In this document: positions 23,072-27,822 of the stretch, piece by piece
How positions within the stretch are numbered: position 1 is the stretch's first letter
How the letters are laid out: each line of letters opens with the position of its first letter
NCBI GenBank assembly: GCA_950072225.1
Contig: CATMOP010000001.1
Location: 1-27,822, forward strand
DNA from: an uncultured Nitrospina sp.
Lineage (GTDB): Bacteria > Nitrospinota > Nitrospinia > Nitrospinales > VA-1
Direction: 5' to 3'
DNA length: 27,822 nt
The notes under the pieces: model-generated
Seen by the model: only the letters and a program-made list of their open reading frames with translations
Databases searched by the model: none
What the model was told of the DNA's origin: nothing
Translations under genes and position numbers: made by a program

Positions 23072-24127
23072 ATGCTTAACGAAGCTTGGAAACGCCGATT
23101 GATTTACAGAGCACATTCTGGCACAGGAAATGAGTTTAATCTCAAAACCAAAATGGAATACCCAAAAACCGTTCTGGGTCAAAAAATTCATCAGAGTAAA
23201 ACTATGAGCCATTCTTTTCCCTGGTTACACAAAATTAAAGGCACCGTCCTGAAAAACGAAATTCTGGCCCCCTATACTTCTATTCAAATTGGAGGCCCTG
23301 CGGATGTATTAATTTTTCCTGAAGATGTCCGCGACATTCAAACGATTTTGAAGAATAAAGGATCCCAGCCTCTTTTCATTCTAGGGGAGGGAACCAATTT
23401 GCTAATCGGTGACCGGGGAATACGGGGAATCGTTATCTCTTTAAAGGATCGATTCAAGGATATCAAACGTCCCCTGTTCTTCCGCAAGGAATCCGGAAAC
23501 CGGCGGGCCGTGATCAAAGCCGGGGCTGGAGTGAAGATGTCTTACCTCGCCAAACACGCAGCTCGCTATTCCCTGACTGGGATCGAGCATTTGGTAGGCA
23601 TTCCAGGATCATTGGGAGGAGCTATCATCATGAATGCCGGGGCAGAAGGTACCGACATTGGTCAGGTTCTTCGCAGTGTAACCCGGATCACTCCGGACGG
23701 GGAAATCCAGACCTTAAAACGCGACGAGCTTTCGTTCGAATACAGAAAAACCATTTTCCCGAATGGCGAAGGAATCATTATTGAAGCAGAGCTGGAGCTA
23801 GAAGAAGGAAACCGCCCTGAAATCCAGAACGCGATGGATCGGCATCTCTCGCGCAGGTCGCAGACTCAGCCACTAACAGTTCCCAACTCGGGTTCCGTTT
23901 TCAAAAATCCTGCCGGGGACACATCGGGAAGGCTGATCGAATCTCTCGGGCTCAAAGGACTTTCTTTTGGCAATGCCGGAGTTTCGATCAAGCACGCAAA
24001 TTTTATTGTCAACAAAGGAGGCGCTACAGCGCATGATGTGACCCGTTTGATTGCGCATATTCAAGAAGAAGTTAAGAAAAAAACGGGCATTGAATTGCAG
24101 ACTGAAATTGTCACCGCAGGTGAATGA
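23072..24127 (+). CDS. murB: UDP-N-acetylenolpyruvoylglucosamine reductase MurB
   Basis: A 351-aa FAD/NADPH enzyme that reduces enolpyruvyl-UDP-GlcNAc to UDP-MurNAc. The FAD-binding part has YTSIQIGGPADVL, GEGTNLL (106-112) and GIPGSLGGAIIMNAGAEG (176-193). The proton-donor serine is S275 in GSVFKNP, followed by GLKGLSFGNAGVSIKHANFIVN; this short-loop pattern is the type II form. The ATG at 23072 follows a strong AAAGGAGAGG, so I choose it, but it gives about 45 residues before the conserved region. An ATG at 23204 (with GAG ahead) would give the usual ~307 aa, and an upstream TTG (23039) overlaps murC. Confidence 0.93.
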   Translation: MLNEAWKRRLIYRAHSGTGNEFNLKTKMEYPKTVLGQKIHQSKTMSHSFPWLHKIKGTVLKNEILAPYTSIQIGGPADVLIFPEDVRDIQTILKNKGSQPLFILGEGTNLLIGDRGIRGIVISLKDRFKDIKRPLFFRKESGNRRAVIKAGAGVKMSYLAKHAARYSLTGIEHLVGIPGSLGGAIIMNAGAEGTDIGQVLRSVTRITPDGEIQTLKRDELSFEYRKTIFPNGEGIIIEAELELEEGNRPEIQNAMDRHLSRRSQTQPLTVPNSGSVFKNPAGDTSGRLIESLGLKGLSFGNAGVSIKHANFIVNKGGATAHDVTRLIAHIQEEVKKKTGIELQTEIVTAGE

Positions 24128-24156
24128 AGAAGAGAAAGAGTCAAAAATATTAAATT

Positions 24157-24228
24157 GGTCCGCAACAAAGGCACCCCTCCTTCCTTTGTTTATTCTCCGG
24201 CCCTTTTGGCCAAGGGCCGGGGCGGACC
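24157..24228. other. 72-nt three-way-junction element between murB and ddl
   Basis: Three perfect stems are nested without conflict. P1 is GGTCCGC (24157-24163) with GCGGACC (24222-24228). P2 is AACAAAGG (24164-24171) with CCTTTGTT (24183-24190), 11-nt loop. P3 is CCGGCCCTT (24197-24205) with AAGGGCCGG (24212-24220), 6-nt loop. P1 and P2 abut exactly. It lies in the 117-bp murB-ddl gap, the longest inside the dcw cluster, and ends 16 nt before the ddl start codon, 6 nt before its AAGAGGA. No U-tract follows, so it is not a standard terminator. Candidates are a cis-regulatory leader for ddl, a processing site or a small palindromic repeat. Confidence 0.6.
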
Positions 24229-24244
24229 TTCTTAAAGAGGATTT

Positions 24245-25180
24245 GTGACAAAGCTTTTGGATAATTTGAAAGATAAAACTATTGGAGTGCTCATGGGGGG
24301 ACTCTCCCCCGAGCGGGATGTCTCAATCGTCACCGGGAACTCGGTCATTGCGGCCATCAAAAGGAAAGGATTGATCGCTTTGCCAATTCAAGTCGACCAC
24401 CAAATTGGGGAAACGCTACAGTCGAACCCGATCGACCTGGCTTTCATCGCCCTGCATGGAACCTTTGGGGAAGACGGATGCATTCAAGGTCTGCTTGAAT
24501 ATTTCAAAATCCCGTATACAGGGTCAGGAGTCATGGGCAGTGCCCTTGCTTATGACAAATTAAAATCCAAGGAGATTTTAAAATCCCATGGAATACCCAC
24601 AGCCGATTATGAAGTATTCCATAGAAATCTGAACGAAAAAATATGCCGGACCTTGAGTCTTCCAGTGGTTGTCAAGCCAACCAATCAAGGGTCCAGCCTG
24701 GGAATAACCATCGTTGAAAATGAAAGCGAATGGGAACCTGCATTGGAAACTGCATTCGCTTATTCGGAAGAAGTTATTGTTGAAAAGTTTATTGAAGGGA
24801 AACTTCTGGCAATTGGAATGAATGAAATGGAACCCATGCCTATTGTTCACATCCGTCCCAAATCTGGCTTCTATGATTATGAGGCAAAATACACCTCTGG
24901 AAAGACAGAGTACCTTTGCCCTGCAGACCTTGAAGAAAACGAGACGAAACGATGCCGACAAACTGCAAAACAGGTATTCCAAGTGTTGAGAGGAAGAGGT
25001 TTCCCCCGTGTGGATGTCATTCTGGATCATGAGGGCATACCCCAGGTACTGGAAATGAATACCATTCCCGGGATGACCCCCACCAGCCTTCTGCCAATGG
25101 CGGCACGGAAGATGGGCCTGGAGTTTGATGATTTAGTCGTTGAAATATTAAAAACCGCTCAACGGGATTACACAGAGTAG
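24245..25180 (+). CDS. ddl: D-alanine-D-alanine ligase Ddl (GTG start)
   Basis: A 311-aa ATP-grasp ligase that makes D-Ala-D-Ala for MurF. The N-terminal GVLMGGLSPERDVSIVTG, then ALHGTFGEDGCIQGLLE and PYTGSGVMGSALAYDK, form the first substrate region. KPTNQGSSLGI is the ATP-grasp loop, and FYDYEAKYTSGKTEYLCPADL plus EMNTIPGMTPTSLLP complete the active site. The start is a GTG at 24245 with AAGAGGA ending 3 nt before it, closer than usual; the next in-frame ATG is inside the first conserved motif. The segment GKLLAIGM, where many Ddl proteins have GREL(T/S)VG, is a mild deviation. It is the only gene of the cluster preceded by a structured spacer. Confidence 0.94.
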   Translation: MTKLLDNLKDKTIGVLMGGLSPERDVSIVTGNSVIAAIKRKGLIALPIQVDHQIGETLQSNPIDLAFIALHGTFGEDGCIQGLLEYFKIPYTGSGVMGSALAYDKLKSKEILKSHGIPTADYEVFHRNLNEKICRTLSLPVVVKPTNQGSSLGITIVENESEWEPALETAFAYSEEVIVEKFIEGKLLAIGMNEMEPMPIVHIRPKSGFYDYEAKYTSGKTEYLCPADLEENETKRCRQTAKQVFQVLRGRGFPRVDVILDHEGIPQVLEMNTIPGMTPTSLLPMAARKMGLEFDDLVVEILKTAQRDYTE

Positions 25181-25182
25181 TT

Positions 25183-26079
25183 ATGAATTTTGCAATCGTA
25201 GGCCAAAAAAGTTCCTCCGTTGCGTGGGAGGACCTTCGCTCCGAAAGAAAGAAAAAGCAAAGGCGCGGCGGTGATCTGAACAAAATAGCACCTTCAAAAA
25301 AATCGGCCCGTGATTTTTCCTGGGCAAGAATATTATTTGAACTGGCCTCAAAACTTTTCCTGGCGGGAGTCGTCATTTATTTATTATATGCAAGCTATAA
25401 TTTTTTGACTTCCGACCCTCGGTTCCAGATCACTGACGTCACGTTTAGCGGCAACCATGCTCTGCTGGAGAATCAGCTCCTAGAGTGGTTGGGGCAGGTT
25501 CATGGGGGAAACCTTTTTGCGTATGACCTGTCTCGAGCCTCCGAAAGGCTCGCGGAGCACCCTTGGGTCCTTTCCGCATCCGTTCAGAGAAAATTTCCCC
25601 AGAAAATTCAAATCGAATTGACCGAACGTGTTCCTTATGCCCGGATCAAATTTGAAAAGGTATTTTTAATGGACAACTTTGGAGTGATCCTATCGGAAGA
25701 AAAACCTGAGTACCGTAATTTGCCATTAATTGTACAACCGGGTGTAAAGCCTGAAAACTTTTCCGGAGAAAGGGTCATTCAAAGTCTCAAGACAATGCAT
25801 TATTTCAACAAGCTTTCTTTTTTTGAAAAAAATCCCTTGGACATCGCCGAACTAAAGGGACACTCACGAATCATATTTTCCACTCGTAACCGTGATCTTC
25901 AAATCCAAATGTCCATGGAGACGTTAACAGAAGGATTCAAAAAATTTATGATTGTCCTCGATACTCTGGAAGATGACACCGTCAAAATCCAGATGATCGA
26001 CTTATCATTCAAGGATCAAGTCGTGGTCAGGGATCGAATCTCCGCCCACTCAACATCCATGAAGACACCAACCAACTAG
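25183..26079 (+). CDS. ftsQ: Cell division protein FtsQ
   Basis: A 298-aa bitopic divisome protein with a basic cytoplasmic N-terminus (SERKKKQRRGG), one membrane span (about residues 53-72), a POTRA domain (about 81-150: FQITDVTFSGNHALLENQLL through HPWVLSASVQRKFPQKIQIEL) and a beta domain with FLMDNFGVIL. FtsQ scaffolds FtsL and FtsB and links early and late division proteins. It starts 2 nt after the ddl stop. Its own stop codon lies within the strong AGGAGG in front of ftsA. Confidence 0.93.
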   Translation: MNFAIVGQKSSSVAWEDLRSERKKKQRRGGDLNKIAPSKKSARDFSWARILFELASKLFLAGVVIYLLYASYNFLTSDPRFQITDVTFSGNHALLENQLLEWLGQVHGGNLFAYDLSRASERLAEHPWVLSASVQRKFPQKIQIELTERVPYARIKFEKVFLMDNFGVILSEEKPEYRNLPLIVQPGVKPENFSGERVIQSLKTMHYFNKLSFFEKNPLDIAELKGHSRIIFSTRNRDLQIQMSMETLTEGFKKFMIVLDTLEDDTVKIQMIDLSFKDQVVVRDRISAHSTSMKTPTN

Positions 26080-26094
26080 GAGGAAATGGGACGC

Positions 26095-27327
26095 ATGGCC
26101 AAAAAAAGTAACTATATTGTCGGCCTGGATATTGGAACAACTAAAATCTGTTGCATCATCGGCGAGGTCATTGATGATGAAAAAATAGATATCATCGGAC
26201 TGGGCCAATATCCATCAAGAGGCTTGCGTAAAGGGGTGGTCATAAACATAGACAGCACAGTGGAATCTATAAAAAGTGCTGTTGAAGAAGCTGAATTGAT
26301 GGCGGGATGCGAAATCGATTCCGTATTTGTGGGTATTGCCGGGGGCCATATTAACAGCATGAACAGTCATGGCATCATCGCAGTCAAAGGAAAAGAGATC
26401 ACGCAGGCAGATATTGACCGCGTCATTGAAGCGGCCAAAGCCATTGCCATCCCTCTTGATAGAGAAGTCATCCACGTTCTTCCTCAGGAATTCATTGTCG
26501 ACAACCAGGACGGGATCAAAACTCCTCTGGGCATGGCAGGGGTTAGGCTTGAAGCCAAGGTTCATATCGTTACTGCCGCTGTGACCTCTGCGCAAAACAT
26601 TGTCAAATGCGTTAATAAGGCAGGCCTGGGAGTTCAGGACATTGTGCTGGAGCAACTGGCTTCCAGCGAATCGGTTCTTTCCCAGGATGAAAGGGAACTA
26701 GGGGTTGGGATGATTGACATAGGTGGAGGAACTTCTGATCTGGCCATTTTTTACCAGGGAGCCATCAAACATACAGCCGTATTGACTATTGCTGGTGCCC
26801 AGATGACAAATGATATCGCCATCGGCCTTCGCACCCCAAATGCAGAAGCAGAAAAAATCAAACATTCCTATGGATGCGCCTACACCCCTCTGGTTGCCGA
26901 AGGAGAAAATATTGAGACACCGAGTGTAGGAGGACGGGAGCCACGAACGGTTTCACGCCAGATTCTCAGCGAAATAATTGAAGCCAGAACGCGGGAAATG
27001 TTTGAACTCCTGGATCATGAAATAAACGAGTCCGGCTACCGCGAAATCATTTCATCGGGAATTGTCCTGACGGGCGGGGCAGCAAGCATGCGGGGTATTG
27101 CCGAATTAGCAGAGGATGTTTTCCAGTCTCCCGTGCGCGTGGGAACTCCCATTGGGTTTGGGGGATTGATCGATGTAGTGAGCAATCCCATGTATGCCAC
27201 CTGTACGGGATTGATCCAGTACGGATCCAAAAGATTCAAATCAGGAAGGAACCGGGAACTTCAAGGAAGGAACCTGTTCGACAAAATTTTTACACGTATG
27301 AAAGATTGGGCAGATGAATTTTTTTAA
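26095..27327 (+). CDS. ftsA: Cell division protein FtsA
   Basis: A 410-aa actin-family ATPase that tethers FtsZ to the membrane. IVGLDIGTTKICCIIGE (8-24) is the phosphate-1 site; MIDIGGGTSDLAIF and VLTGGAASMRGI give phosphate-2 and adenosine sites. The SHS2/1C domain lies between them. The C-terminus, NLFDKIFTRMKDWADEFF, is the amphipathic membrane-targeting helix. The ATG at 26095 is chosen because the AGGAGG at 26078-26083 is too close (2 nt) to the in-frame ATG at 26086 and 11 nt from this one; the upstream start would add three residues. Confidence 0.96.
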   Translation: MAKKSNYIVGLDIGTTKICCIIGEVIDDEKIDIIGLGQYPSRGLRKGVVINIDSTVESIKSAVEEAELMAGCEIDSVFVGIAGGHINSMNSHGIIAVKGKEITQADIDRVIEAAKAIAIPLDREVIHVLPQEFIVDNQDGIKTPLGMAGVRLEAKVHIVTAAVTSAQNIVKCVNKAGLGVQDIVLEQLASSESVLSQDERELGVGMIDIGGGTSDLAIFYQGAIKHTAVLTIAGAQMTNDIAIGLRTPNAEAEKIKHSYGCAYTPLVAEGENIETPSVGGREPRTVSRQILSEIIEARTREMFELLDHEINESGYREIISSGIVLTGGAASMRGIAELAEDVFQSPVRVGTPIGFGGLIDVVSNPMYATCTGLIQYGSKRFKSGRNRELQGRNLFDKIFTRMKDWADEFF

Positions 27328-27342
27328 AACCTGGAGGGTAAA

Positions 27343-27822
27343 ATGAGTTCAATAGAGTTTGATTACGAAAGCGATTATTCAGCAACTATCAAGGTCGTTG
27401 GTATAGGAGGAGGAGGCAATAATGCCGTCAACTCCATGGTCCGGGATAATATTCGAGGCGTGGAGTTTATTATCGCCAATACTGATCTGCAATCAATTGA
27501 AAAATCCGAATGCCCGGGGAAAATTCAAATTGGCGTAGCACTGACCCGTGGCCTCGGCGCGGGTTCCAATCCGGAGATTGGAAGGAATGCCGCCGAAGAG
27601 AGTGAAGCAACCATTCGCGAAATGCTGGAAGGAGCGGATATGGCTTTCATTACCGCTGGAATGGGTGGTGGAACGGGTACCGGTGCCGCACCCATCATTT
27701 CACGTATCGCCAAGGAAGTGGGAGCCCTGACGGTTGCCGTGGTTACCAAACCCTTTGCGTTTGAGGGTAAACGGCGAATGAAACAGGCGGAGGAAGGAAT
27801 CCTGGAGCTCAAGGAAGCGGTT
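27343..27822 (+). CDS. ftsZ: Cell division GTPase FtsZ, 3' end cut by window
   Basis: The first 160 residues of FtsZ, the tubulin-like GTPase that forms the division ring; the frame is open to the last base of the window. The nucleotide-binding start IKVVGIGGGGNNAVNSM (16-32) and the tubulin signature GGGTGTG (108-114) are intact, with NTDLQSIE and TLVAVVTKPF-like (ALTVAVVTKPFAFEGKRR) segments in order. GGAGGG (27333-27338) lies 4 nt before the ATG. It follows ftsA by 15 bp, the usual arrangement at the end of the dcw cluster. Confidence 0.97.
   Translation, partial: MSSIEFDYESDYSATIKVVGIGGGGNNAVNSMVRDNIRGVEFIIANTDLQSIEKSECPGKIQIGVALTRGLGAGSNPEIGRNAAEESEATIREMLEGADMAFITAGMGGGTGTGAAPIISRIAKEVGALTVAVVTKPFAFEGKRRMKQAEEGILELKEAV

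Noticed and set aside
24051..24248. 65-codon open frame across the murB-ddl gap
   Set aside because: It starts inside murB in another frame, and the gap portion is explained by perfect stems rather than codons; no ribosome binding site or family resemblance.

Overview
The window is a well-preserved chromosomal stretch from a Gram-negative bacterium. Evidence for this is meso-DAP-type MurE, a periplasmic cytochrome c maturation (Ccm) system and the full division/cell-wall (dcw) cluster. The CcmE carries a CxxxY haem-binding motif instead of HxxxY, a variant known from deltaproteobacterial lineages and archaea, which argues against a gamma- or alphaproteobacterium. Nitrospinota or a deltaproteobacterial-type lineage would fit, but this is inference: there is no rRNA gene here to settle it.

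Layout. Positions 1-1000 hold the 3' end of a secreted cysteine-rich protein on the + strand and a convergent CheY-like single-domain response regulator. Positions 1052-3000 carry two translationally coupled ATPase subunits of a di/oligopeptide ABC transporter (DppD/DppF type), with no permease or binding protein in view. From 10112 down to 3162 a minus-strand operon encodes cytochrome c maturation in the order ccmE, ccmF, ccmH, a CcmI-like membrane protein, ccmA, ccmB, ccmD (47 aa), ccmC, a ResA/CcmG thioredoxin and an NTF2-like protein. The exporter/haem-handling genes (ccmA-E), the haem lyase (ccmF) and the thiol-handling genes (ccmH, ccmG) together load haem onto apocytochromes in the periplasm.

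A 488-bp divergent intergenic region (10113-10600) holds a candidate promoter for each direction. From 10601 to the end of the window runs the dcw cluster in canonical order: mraZ, rsmH, ftsL, ftsI, murE, murF, mraY, murD, ftsW, murG, murC, murB, ddl, ftsQ, ftsA, ftsZ (cut by the window end). Most junctions overlap or abut, so it reads as one long transcriptional unit. It makes UDP-MurNAc-pentapeptide, lipid I and lipid II, then the septal synthase and the FtsA/FtsZ ring.

The genes are mostly ordinary; the less ordinary material is in and between them. (i) Two copies of a ~90-97-bp palindromic MITE-like repeat were found, one just after dppF with a 6-bp target duplication and one inserted in frame into the 5' end of ccmH. 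(ii) A 72-nt element between murB and ddl can form a perfect three-way junction. (iii) Helically phased AAAGTGT repeats lie over the mraZ start-site region and look like a MraZ operator. (iv) Multi-stem inverted repeats lie upstream of mraZ and between ccmA and ccmB. I see no rRNA, tRNA, CRISPR, prophage or complete insertion sequence.
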